Program-made: the position numbers and the translations under genes
Shown: positions 30,671 to 39,271 of the stretch, in pieces
Layout: each line of letters starts with the position of its first letter
Numbering within the stretch: position 1 is the stretch's first letter
Assembly: GCA_036873135.1 (NCBI GenBank)
Contig: JAPTYO010000005.1
Coordinates: 12,936,166-13,000,165 of the forward strand
Source of the DNA: Clarkia xantiana subsp. parviflora
Lineage: Eukaryota > Streptophyta > Magnoliopsida > Myrtales > Onagraceae
DNA length: 64,000 bases
Direction: 5' to 3'
Notes under the pieces: generated by a model
Told to the model about the DNA's origin: nothing
Databases searched by the model: none
The model's input: only the letters and a program-made list of their open reading frames with translations

Positions 30671-33600
30671 TCAGTCACCATGTCTGGTAAGATTTTTCAC
30701 CTTATTACCATTTTTTCCTCCATTTTTGATCTTCTTAGGTTTCAATTTCCTCTCCTTCCTTCCATCGACGATTTTGTTGGCAGCCTCCACCTGCCCATTG
30801 GTCTGAGCGTGATGGACGGATGCTGTCCGATGCTCGATACCAAACTCGTCCAGGAACTTCTCCACCTGGGCCCCATTAAACGGAGGACCATTGTCGCTGA
30901 TTATCACCTTCGGCACCCCATATCTCGACAAAATTCGGGTCTGAAGGAACTTGATAATATGTCCCGCTGTTGTCTTGGCTAACGGCTTAGCCTCGATCCA
31001 CTTCGAGAAGTAGTCAATCGCGACAAGCAAATGTGTGCACTGACCTTTTGCTTTCGGAAGGGGTCCCACCAGGTCAATGCCCCACTGCGCGAAGGGCCAA
31101 GCACTCCCAATGGGCATCAAATTGGCAGCGGGGGCTGTGATATTCGGAGCATATCTCTGACACGCATCACAGGATCGGACAAGCGCCGTTGCTTCCTTAT
31201 TCATCGTGGGCCAATAATATCCCAAGTTCAGCGCCTTCCTCAGGATAGACCGAGCGCCTTCGTGACATGCCGCGACTCCTTCATGCAACTCCCTCAGAAT
31301 CCGAGTCGTATCGGGTTCGGCCACGCATTTCAAGAAAGGAGTCGAAAGCAGACCCTTCTTGTACAACTGGTTATCCACCATCGCGTAATTAATTGACATT
31401 CGTCGCAGTCGCTCCGCTGCCACTTTATCTTCAGGGAGTGCCCCCGTAGTTAAGTACGCGATTATCGGGGTCATCCAAGTGGGTTCTTCCTTCGATCCCG
31501 TTCCGATGGCGCACACCTCCGACGGATCGGTGGTCGATAGAATCACCTTCTCCAAGAAGTGTACCTTCCGACTCTCTTCCAAAGGTGCCCCCAAGGCAAA
31601 TTTGCTCAAGGCATCAGCCTCTACATTCTCTCCCCTCGGAATTGCCTCGATATCAAAGCTTTTGAAGCTCTCCTTTAAGGTCCGAGCCTCCTGAAGGTAC
31701 TTCTTCATGATCGGGTTCTTTGCTCCATACTGCCCCCGGACCTGATTTACAATCAGGCTAGCATCACACTTTACCTTCAAATGTTCAATTCCAGTGCCCT
31801 TTGCGATTTTCAGCCCCGTTATAAGAGCCTCATACTCCGCCTCGTTATTGGTGGCTCTAAATGTTAGGGCCAATGCATATCGAAGTGGCTCCGCCCCGCC
31901 TGGCGGAATCAATACGAACCCCGCACCGGATCCATCCGAGCTTGAGGAGCCATCCGTGTACAACTCCCAGGTGTTCTCCTTATTTGGCTGTTCCGACTGC
32001 TCCGCCGTCGGGACCTCTTCAGTATTCCCGGTTGCCCCCTCTACTGTTTCCGTTGCTTCAGGATCGGGAACAGTAGATTCAACTATAAAGTCGGCCAATG
32101 CCTGCCCTTTGATAGCTGTTCTCGGAGCGAAATGAATCCGAAACTCGCTAAGTTCCACGGCCCTCTTTACTAGTCTCCCCGACGCATCAGGCCGGTTCAA
32201 GAAGTGTTTCAATGGCTGATCAGTCAACACCGTAATTTCATGCGCATGGAAGTAAGGCCGTAACTTTCTAGCGGTAATAATCAACGCAAAGAGGTACTTC
32301 TCAATCGGAGGGTAGTTCATTTCACTCTTGGCAAACGCTTTGCTTACATAATAGACGGGGATTTGATTGCCCTCGACAGCTTTAACTAAAACAGAGCTTA
32401 TTGCAAACGAAGAAACAACCAAGTAAAGATAGAGCGGCTCGCCTGGAGCTGGCTTTGCTAGTGGTGGGAGGGTGCGGAGATGTTGTTTGAGCGCTTGGAA
32501 CACCTCCTCACATTCGGCGGTCCATTCGAACTGTCGGTTGGCCCTCAGCACATTGAAAAATGGCATCGCCCGGTCGCTTGCCTTGGATAGGAAGCGATTC
32601 ATCGAAGCCAGTCGACCGTTCAGCACTTGCACCTCCCTATGGTTTGTCGGGGACTGCATCTCCTCTATCGCCCTTAGTTTTTCGGGATTCACCTCGATCC
32701 CCCTCTGGCTCACCATGAAGCCTAAGAACTTCCCTGAATGTACTCCGAAGGCACATTTGGCTGGATTCAGGCGGACTTGGTGGAGCTTCATCCTCTCGAA
32801 GGCCATTGCCAAGTTACCAACGTGGTCCGATGCTCGTCGGGACTTCACCAGCATGTCATCTACATAGGCTTCCATGGTACTTCCAAGCATATCCCCGAAC
32901 AGCTTGTTCACCATTCTCTGATAGGTCGCCCCCGCATTCACCAGGCCGAAAGGCATGACATCGTACTGGAAGACTTCACTGTCAGCGTAGAAGGCGGTGT
33001 GTGGGGCATCCTTTTTCGCCATCTTTATCTGGTTATAACCAGAATAAGCATCCATAAAGCTTAGCAGCTCATGCCCCGATGTAGCATCCACCAATTGGTC
33101 GATCCGCGGGAGCGGATAACAGTCCTTCGGGCAAGCCTTGTTCAGGTCGCGGAAGTCGACACACATCCGCCACTTCCCGTTGCTTTTCCTCACCAGCACT
33201 GGGTTGGCTACCCAAGTCTGGAATCGGATCTCCCTAATGAACCCAGCGTCGAGCAACCTGCCAACCTCCTGCTGGATTGCAATCCTCTTGTCTGTCCCCA
33301 TCGGACGTCTCTTCTGCACGATCGGCTTGATCGTAGGGTCGATATTCAGTTCATGCTCGATCACGTCACGGCTGATTCCTGGCATATCGCTTGGGGACCA
33401 GGCAAACAACTCCTTGAATTCTTTCAAGAGCGCAATCAACTCCTGAGCCCTTTCCTCGGCTAGGGCGGATCCGATCTTTACCCTCCTCTCGGGCCCATCT
33501 ATCTCGACTTCTTTTAGGTCCTCCATGGGGGCGGGGCGCCCAAACTCCTCTCGAGGATCAGTGTCTGTCTGGAGAACCGACAAAGCCTCCCTCCTCGATC

Positions 33601-35857
33601 TCCTTGTGGCGTTGACATAACACCGTCTCGACGCCACCTGGTCGCCTTTTACTTCACCGACCCCATTCTCAGTCGGGAACTTCATTTTCTGATGGACAGT
33701 CGAGGCCACTGCCATTAGCGGGTTGATGGTGGTTCTCCCAATAATCGCATTGTACGTCCCTGTGGATTCGACTACCACGAATTCCACATCTCTCTTCTCC
33801 ATTTTCCAGCCACTGCCGAACCACACAGGCAGCGTAATAACCCCCAACGGATAAGAGGTTGTGCCGCAAAATCCTACCATCGGGAAGTTAACCTCCCGTA
33901 GGTCTTTCTTCTTCTTCCCCATCTGCTCCAGGGCGTCGGAGAAGAGGATGTCGGAGGAGCTTCCTCCATCAATGAGGATCCTCTTCATTTCGAATCCACC
34001 TACATCCAGTGTCACGACTAGGGCATCCTCGTGGGGGGTCTCTACTCCCTCCAGATCCTTCGCCGAGAAGGTAATCTCCATTTCCTCTTTCGAGGTCCAT
34101 GACCGGGACCTTTTTCCCAAGGCCACTGCTACGGGCACCTGGTTGGCGTAACGCTCCCGAGAAGACGATGTGTCTCCTCCCGCAGCGAACCCTCCATGGA
34201 TCACATTAATGACCCTCTTCTGTCGGGACCCTGATGGGCCCTCCGAAGACTCCGCTTCGGACCTTCTCTTCCTTGGGGACCTCGATCGAGATTTGGATCT
34301 CGACCGAGATCGGGAATGGGGCTTGCAGCGCGAATCCCCCATGAACTCCTTCAGCTTACCCCTCTGGATAAGCTTCTCTACTTCCTTCTTCAGCTCCCGA
34401 CACTGGTCAGTGTCGTGACCAGTGGCCCGATGGAATCGGCAGTAACGGTCGGTGCGGGAGCCCAACTTTTCGCCTTCCTTCTTTTTGGGGAAACGAGCGA
34501 GGCCTTGCCTCTCCATTACAGCCAAGACCTCTCTCAAAGGCCTATTGAGGGGGGTAAACTCCTCCCTCTGACTGTCTTTCTTTGTCGGACGCCTATCCTC
34601 CCTTCGATCAGGGCGTCCCCGACTCCGACTACTCTCGGAGCTATCCTTCTTGTTTTGGTTGTCCAATGGTTTGAACAACTGCTTTCCTCCGCGCCCCTTG
34701 GGAGGAGCCAACTCTCCGGCAGCGATCTTCGACTCTTGGACGTCGATTTGCTGTTTCACCCTCGCCTGAAGCGCCTCCATGCTCCAGACGTTTTTGGCCG
34801 CGACGCTGTGCAGTAAGTCGGAGCCGTAGGGGGGATTGAGGTTTTTCAAGAAGGTACGGACGGCCTCGCCCTCCGATATCTCCTCATCCAGCTCGGTCAT
34901 GCCAGCCGTGTAACGCTGGTAGTATTGGGCCAGCGATTCGTCGGGCCTCTGGACCACCTCATGCAGGGTCCGAACACTCTTCAGCAGCCGTCGACGCCCT
35001 TGGTACTGGGCGATGAATCGCTGATGCATATCCTCCCAACAGGTTATGCATCCGGTGGGCAGACTGTAGAACCATGTCAAAGCCTTCTCTCCCAAGGTAC
35101 TCGGGAATAACGCGCAGATAACATCCTCATCTGGGGTCCTGCCCATGCACGCTGTCAGGTGCTTCTGTACGTGGCGGACCGGGTCCGCGTCCCCGTCGTA
35201 CTCCTCTATCTTCGGGATACCCAAGCCTGGAGGGGCCAGGGTATTGATCAGCCTGGGAACGAAGGGATGGGTCTCCCGACTCCTCAACTCCGACATCATG
35301 GGCTTCTGATCTCCCATGCAAATACCCACAATCTTCACCACCTGATCAGCAGTGAGGGGACCATTCAGGGGAATAGTCCTTTGCTGTACTGGCCCTGGTC
35401 CATCGACCACAAAATTCTCCACCGGTGCTGGATTCGGATGCCTGGGGGGAACGGGCTGTTCCCTCAACGGGGGAGGTGGCGGCAGATTGTCGTCCACCTG
35501 CCTTCTGGAAGCATCTCGCCGCGGAGGGAGCGGCGGTAGATCTACGGCCTGCCTTCTGGCAGCCTCTCTTCGGTCCAAGAGGGCCTCCATGGCTTCCATG
35601 AATAAGGGCATGGCCTCTGCCACTACCCTGGCCAGCTCTGGGCTCTGGGAAGGCGCCTCGTTCCTGGATCCACCAGGGAGCTCGTTCCTGGTCGTCAACC
35701 TGGTTTCTCTTCGCGGAGGAACAACCTCCCTGGTGGTGTCATCTCGGTGAGTGCTGTCACCATCGTCTCTCAGATCCTGATGTTGTGTAGCATCCTCAGG
35801 GGGATTGCTGGTGGTCGGCACCTGCTTGCCTGATCGCTGCGGCTTGTTGCCAGCCAT
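30671..35857 (-). CDS. E4 Gag-Pol polyprotein (gag, protease, RT, RNase H, second RNase H, truncated integrase)
   Basis: A single 1728-codon frame from ATG 35857. In order it carries: Gag capsid (WFYSLPTGCITCWEDMHQRF region); a C-x2-H-x4-H-x4-C knuckle at about residues 471-486; an Arg-Ser tract at about 510-530; a protease with DGGSSSDIL at about 625-635; an RT with YVDDM at about 996; RNase H1 (DRAMPFF to ADFIVES); a second RNase H starting at YTDGSSSSDG near 1298, the Tat hallmark; and integrase with its His/Cys site (about 1522-1560) and D, D, E at about 1594, 1655 and 1690. It copies and would integrate the element. The frame leaves integrase near 30765, just after the Glu, and its last ~30 residues are read from the antisense gene's intron 1, so the GPY/F module is missing. 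All visible catalytic residues are present. Confidence 0.93.
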   Translation of the reverse strand: MAGNKPQRSGKQVPTTSNPPEDATQHQDLRDDGDSTHRDDTTREVVPPRRETRLTTRNELPGGSRNEAPSQSPELARVVAEAMPLFMEAMEALLDRREAARRQAVDLPPLPPRRDASRRQVDDNLPPPPPLREQPVPPRHPNPAPVENFVVDGPGPVQQRTIPLNGPLTADQVVKIVGICMGDQKPMMSELRSRETHPFVPRLINTLAPPGLGIPKIEEYDGDADPVRHVQKHLTACMGRTPDEDVICALFPSTLGEKALTWFYSLPTGCITCWEDMHQRFIAQYQGRRRLLKSVRTLHEVVQRPDESLAQYYQRYTAGMTELDEEISEGEAVRTFLKNLNPPYGSDLLHSVAAKNVWSMEALQARVKQQIDVQESKIAAGELAPPKGRGGKQLFKPLDNQNKKDSSESSRSRGRPDRREDRRPTKKDSQREEFTPLNRPLREVLAVMERQGLARFPKKKEGEKLGSRTDRYCRFHRATGHDTDQCRELKKEVEKLIQRGKLKEFMGDSRCKPHSRSRSRSKSRSRSPRKRRSEAESSEGPSGSRQKRVINVIHGGFAAGGDTSSSRERYANQVPVAVALGKRSRSWTSKEEMEITFSAKDLEGVETPHEDALVVTLDVGGFEMKRILIDGGSSSDILFSDALEQMGKKKKDLREVNFPMVGFCGTTSYPLGVITLPVWFGSGWKMEKRDVEFVVVESTGTYNAIIGRTTINPLMAVASTVHQKMKFPTENGVGEVKGDQVASRRCYVNATRRSRREALSVLQTDTDPREEFGRPAPMEDLKEVEIDGPERRVKIGSALAEERAQELIALLKEFKELFAWSPSDMPGISRDVIEHELNIDPTIKPIVQKRRPMGTDKRIAIQQEVGRLLDAGFIREIRFQTWVANPVLVRKSNGKWRMCVDFRDLNKACPKDCYPLPRIDQLVDATSGHELLSFMDAYSGYNQIKMAKKDAPHTAFYADSEVFQYDVMPFGLVNAGATYQRMVNKLFGDMLGSTMEAYVDDMLVKSRRASDHVGNLAMAFERMKLHQVRLNPAKCAFGVHSGKFLGFMVSQRGIEVNPEKLRAIEEMQSPTNHREVQVLNGRLASMNRFLSKASDRAMPFFNVLRANRQFEWTAECEEVFQALKQHLRTLPPLAKPAPGEPLYLYLVVSSFAISSVLVKAVEGNQIPVYYVSKAFAKSEMNYPPIEKYLFALIITARKLRPYFHAHEITVLTDQPLKHFLNRPDASGRLVKRAVELSEFRIHFAPRTAIKGQALADFIVESTVPDPEATETVEGATGNTEEVPTAEQSEQPNKENTWELYTDGSSSSDGSGAGFVLIPPGGAEPLRYALALTFRATNNEAEYEALITGLKIAKGTGIEHLKVKCDASLIVNQVRGQYGAKNPIMKKYLQEARTLKESFKSFDIEAIPRGENVEADALSKFALGAPLEESRKVHFLEKVILSTTDPSEVCAIGTGSKEEPTWMTPIIAYLTTGALPEDKVAAERLRRMSINYAMVDNQLYKKGLLSTPFLKCVAEPDTTRILRELHEGVAACHEGARSILRKALNLGYYWPTMNKEATALVRSCDACQRYAPNITAPAANLMPIGSAWPFAQWGIDLVGPLPKAKGQCTHLLVAIDYFSKWIEAKPLAKTTAGHIIKFLQTRILSRYGVPKVIISDNGPPFNGAQVEKFLDEFGIEHRTASVHHAQTNGQVEAANKIVDGRKERKLKPKKIKNGGKNGNKVKNLTRHGD
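30680..30770 (+). pseudogene. E4 antisense gene, only exon 1 and part of intron 1 left
   Basis: ATG TCT G followed by GTAAGA matches the 7-nt coding first exon and donor of the E1 antisense gene (8908). The intron-like T-rich sequence continues to about 30760-30770, where it joins integrase sequence of the opposite strand. Exons 2-4 are absent. If transcribed from its own promoter, the product would run antisense into integrase. Confidence 0.6.
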
Positions 35858-35905
35858 GGTATGGAGTCAAAGGGAAGCAAACTTACTTTGGCTTTTTGTT
35901 GCGTC

Positions 35906-35921
35906 CCCACAGACGGCGCCA
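35906..35921 (-). other. E4 primer binding site
   Basis: The minus strand reads TGGCGCCGTCTGTGGG one base after the 5' LTR, the same as E1 and E2. tRNA-Asp priming is inferred from the TGGCGCCGT core. Confidence 0.8.
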
Positions 35922-35922
35922 A

Positions 35923-36571
35923 TGTTGGATCACGGCAGGAACTCTGGTTACGGTGACGGATTCCCTAGCTCCTTGCAATCCTGCAGAAGGGGAATAGAGG
36001 GCGGTGGCCCAGAATCCCTCTCCGATGCTTAACGTAAGTATGGTGATCAACAGGACAAGCAAGCAGTATGTGTATGTGTGTAAAAACGTAACCTTAACCT
36101 GGGATAACTTCCTTCCTTTTATAGGGGGAAGGCTATCCCAGTTACCTGATTAGGCGGTTGGATTGTGATCCATTATCCCACATATCTCACCGTATATCTC
36201 GCCACGCATCTGTACAGTTATACGTATCCCACATATCTCGCCCATTATATCACTACTGTAATCATAGCGAGATTTCCGGGATTGTACTCTTACTGGCGAG
36301 TCTCGATCATTATCGGAGACTCCCAAGTTGCATCATTGAGGATTCGGTGTCGGGGAGTGGTGTCAACTCCCATATCGGGACCGACCACGTCCAGGTCCGA
36401 TATCTTCAGGGCTTTCCCCTATCGAGGCTATACTCACTCGGGGCTATTCCATGTCGGGGCCTCCGTCCGTCGGAGCCCTTAGCCTTCCAGCAACCCAGCT
36501 CCTAGCCCAACGGGCCTAGTCGCCGTTTGTCAATCGTTAAGGGGCCTAACGGCCTTAGCCGGGGCCCATCA
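35923..36571 (-). repeat. E4 5' LTR
   Basis: 649 bp. The minus-strand TATA box TATAAAA is at 36123-36117. About five substitutions against the 3' LTR, counted by eye. Confidence 0.95.
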
Positions 36572-36576
36572 AGGGC

Positions 36577-36938
36577 GAAGGTCGGATACGGTAGTTACGG
36601 GTGGACAACTAGAGCAGGGGCACGAAGACTGGATCTGGTCGGCGGAACGACTGGAGAGTCGACTCGGAAAGTGGCGGAGCAATCGACGATAACGATGGAT
36701 GCGAGGACGGTCGGAGCAGCGCTGGAATCGAGCGGGACAGGTGGGCAAGCAAGGTTACGAAGATGGATGATAAAGTCGGGGCAGCAAACTAGGATGAGAT
36801 GAATGGACCAGCAACGGGTGATGAATGTCGTGGTCTTGATGGACGTTATGAAGAGGTGGATAGTGTGAATAACGTGGGTGTGGTGCTTGTCTTTGAGGAA
36901 GTACAACACTCTTAGTTATATATATTTTATATAATAAA
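36577..36938. other. Element C interior continued, right of E4
   Basis: This joins to 29445 across the E4 empty site. It is moderately GC-rich and has open frames on both strands without a known domain, ending in a TA-rich stretch before the right C LTR. For a minus-strand element a PBS is expected here, but none of the usual TGG-type primers is visible. Confidence 0.4.
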
Positions 36939-37092
36939 TGTTAATATATACATACATGTACAAATAAAAATCGAAGACCACTTGATTAGTGAATAAAAGA
37001 ATTTAGAAGAATTTTGTTCTCCATTAAGAAAGATGGTTGTTTCTGTGTGTTTACAGTGTAGAACTAGACCTCTATTTATAGTAGGACTCACC
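36939..37092 (-). repeat. Element C LTR, right copy, first part
   Basis: It matches 21915-22068 and is cut by E2 at TCACC (37088-37092). It resumes after the second TCACC at 57681-57685. Confidence 0.85.
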
Positions 37093-37807
37093 TGATGGTT
37101 CCGATGTAATCGTTAGCCCCGTTAACAGTCATTAGACGGCGAGTAAGTCCAGTGGGCCTCGTAAAGGGCCGGGAAGGCCCAAAAGCCCAGTACGAAGGGT
37201 TCCGACCCTAGCGGTCCCGATATATGAGCTGATTGCTCCCGACAAGAAGCCTCTGAGTAGGCCCCGATAATAAAGCCCCGCGGAGGCTGGACCTGTCTCG
37301 TGAGACGAAGGGTCCTGGGTGGTGACCTAGAATGAGATAACTCTGGAGTCCCCGACAAGAGTAGGGACTTGTGATCAGAGGATAAGGCCAAGAAACTCGC
37401 CTACTAGATAAGAGTAGTGGGAGACGGCTGAGATATAGATAACCTCCCCCGAGATACGCAGGGCGTGCCCGAGATACGCGGAGTATGGGCGAGATACGCG
37501 GAGCATGGGGCGAGATACGCGGAATCCCGAACGAGATATACGGAATCATGGGTAAAACGGCCAGCCACGGTCACAGGTAATTGAGTAACTTCTCCTCCTA
37601 TATAAAGGAGGAAGTTACCTCAGAAAACACATCCTCTAAGACGAACTTAGACGACTGCTTACCACCCCATTGATCACATACTCATTTAAGCATCGGAGAG
37701 GGATTCTGGGTCACCACCCAGGTCATCCCCTTTTGCAGGATTACGCGGAGCCCAGGAGTTCGAGCTTTCCGTCAAGAACGTAACGGAGCTTCGCCCGTGA
37801 TCCAACA
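37093..37807 (+). repeat. E2 5' LTR
   Basis: 715 bp, TGATGGTTCCGATG to GTGATCCAACA. TATATAAA at 37599-37606. A U3 array of CGAGATACGCGGAG-type units at about 37440-37550. Confidence 0.95.
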
Positions 37808-37808
37808 T

Positions 37809-37824
37809 TGGCGCCGTCTGTGGG
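37809..37824 (+). other. E2 primer binding site
   Basis: TGGCGCCGTCTGTGGG, one T after the LTR end. Identical to E1 and E4. Confidence 0.85.
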
Positions 37825-37861
37825 AACCTAACAAAAAACCAAAATAGTTTCTACCAGATCA

Positions 37862-38515
37862 ATGGCCGGTGATGGCAAGAAGAAGCAAGTTCAGGCCGGC
37901 AGTTCTCACCCCGCTGGAACTGTGAATTCCCCGTTGCTGGAACATGTTGCTGAACAAGGTGAGCACCCTACTGTTTCTCAGACAGGGGGACATGGTGATG
38001 ATGAGGTCTCAGTCCGAGACACGACGCTGAACAGGCAAGATATCCCGCGAAGGGAGGTGGATGCTCCCCCAAACCCGGTGGGGTACAGAGAGGAAATCCC
38101 GCGAAGGGAAGTAGGCTCTTCTTCAAACTCGGAGTTGGCCAAGGCAGTAGCAGATGCTATGCCTATGTTCTTGGCGGCCATGGAGGCTCTGTTGGACAAG
38201 AGAGAGGCTGCCAGGAGGGCAGAGGAGTTGCCTCCGCGAGAAGAGCTGCCTCCACCCCCTCCGAGGGTGGTTCCAGAAGAACAGGAGGTTCAGGAGGTTC
38301 AGGAGATTCAGCCCAGGAATAAGGGTAAGGAGCCCGCGCACTCGGAGAAGTTCGTGGTTGATGGTCCCGGACCAGTGCAGCACAGGACCATTCCCCTGAA
38401 TGGCCCCATCACCCCCGATCAGGTGGTGAAAATTGTCAGCATCTGCATGGTGACCAGAAGCAAATGACATCGGAGCTGAGGGATCGATCCAGTCATCCTT
38501 TCGTTCCACGGCTGC
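37862..38515 (+). pseudogene. E2 gag, N-terminal part
   Basis: Starts at ATG 37862 (MAGDGKKKQ), 38 nt after the PBS. The Pro/Glu-rich N-terminus leads to the conserved FVVDGPGPVQHRTIPLNGP block. A 1-nt deletion near 38450 (ATGGTGAC for ATGGGTGAC) shifts frame and gives a stop at 38465-38467. The original frame would continue to the E3 insertion at 38515. The rest of the gene is at 49711-54682. Confidence 0.88.
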
Positions 38516-39235
38516 TGATGGGTCCAACTATAGCCGTCAGGCCCTTTAACGATGAAAAAACGGCAAACAGGCCCACCAGGCCCAGAGTTAAGGTCAAGAT
38601 GACTTCGGAGAAGGGTCCCGATGAAGGGAGTCCCGACGAGATAAGGTCCCGACAGAGTCGGTCCCGACAGTTGAGCTAGAAGCTCCCGATGAGAAGCCTT
38701 TAAGTAGGCCCCGATGATGAATCCCTGAGAATGATTGGCCCTGTCACGATGACGAGGGGCCCCGAGCGGTGACACAATGAGATAACTCTGGAGTCCCCGA
38801 CGGGAGTCGGGACTCGTTATCAGAGGATAAGGCCAAGATATGCGGGGCGTGGCCGAGATACGCGGAACGTGGTTAAGATACACGGAGCGTGGCTGAGATA
38901 CGCGGGGCATGGCTAAGATACGCGAGATCATGGTCTAGATAGACGGGATCACCTCCGAGATATACGGGATACGGGCTAACCACCCCTAACGGTTCGCCAG
39001 GTACCTGAGGCATCTCTCTGCCTATAAAAGGGCAGGAGATCACCTCAGAAAGACTTACGTTGAGTTTGATATACTTTTGATATCTGTTACTTGCCAGTCA
39101 TACGAAGTACTCATTTAAGCATCGGAGAGGGATTCTGGGTCACCGCCCGGTCTATCCCCTCTTGCAGGATTGCGTGGAGCAAAGGAGCTAGGATTGCCGT
39201 CAAGATCCGTACCGGAGTTCCACCGTGATCCAACA
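38516..39235 (+). repeat. E3 5' LTR
   Basis: TGATGGGTCCAACTATAG to GTGATCCAACA. TATAAAAG at 39023-39030. A U3 array of GAGATACGCGG-GCGTGGC units at about 38837-38960. Confidence 0.95.
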
Positions 39236-39236
39236 T

Positions 39237-39252
39237 TGGCGCCGTCTGGGGG
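39237..39252 (+). other. E3 primer binding site
   Basis: TGGCGCCGTCTGGGGG one base after the LTR. It differs from the other elements at one position (G for T near the end). Confidence 0.82.
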
Positions 39253-39271
39253 AATCAAACAAAAATCTGAT

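Larger units (their letters stand above)
29446..36571 (-). mobile_element. E4: Tat-lineage retrotransposon, youngest copy, 3' deleted
   Basis: Minus-strand element with two 649-bp LTRs that differ at about five positions by eye, a PBS and a PPT. It has identical flanks AGGGC at 29441-29445 and 36572-36576. It carries one uninterrupted gag-pol frame but lacks the integrase C-terminal module, the tandem array and nearly all of the antisense gene. It inserted into element C interior. Its LTR and gag sequence (MAGNKPQ) mark a family separate from E1/E3 and from E2. Confidence 0.96.

Noticed and set aside
31031..31396. Long plus-strand frames opposite E4 gag-pol (also 35159-35539, 32472-32867)
   Set aside because: They are antisense shadows of the well-supported polyprotein.
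39170..39271. Extended N-terminus of E3 gag starting in the LTR
   Set aside because: It would translate the LTR end and the PBS. The ATG at 39272 after the PBS matches the E1 start.
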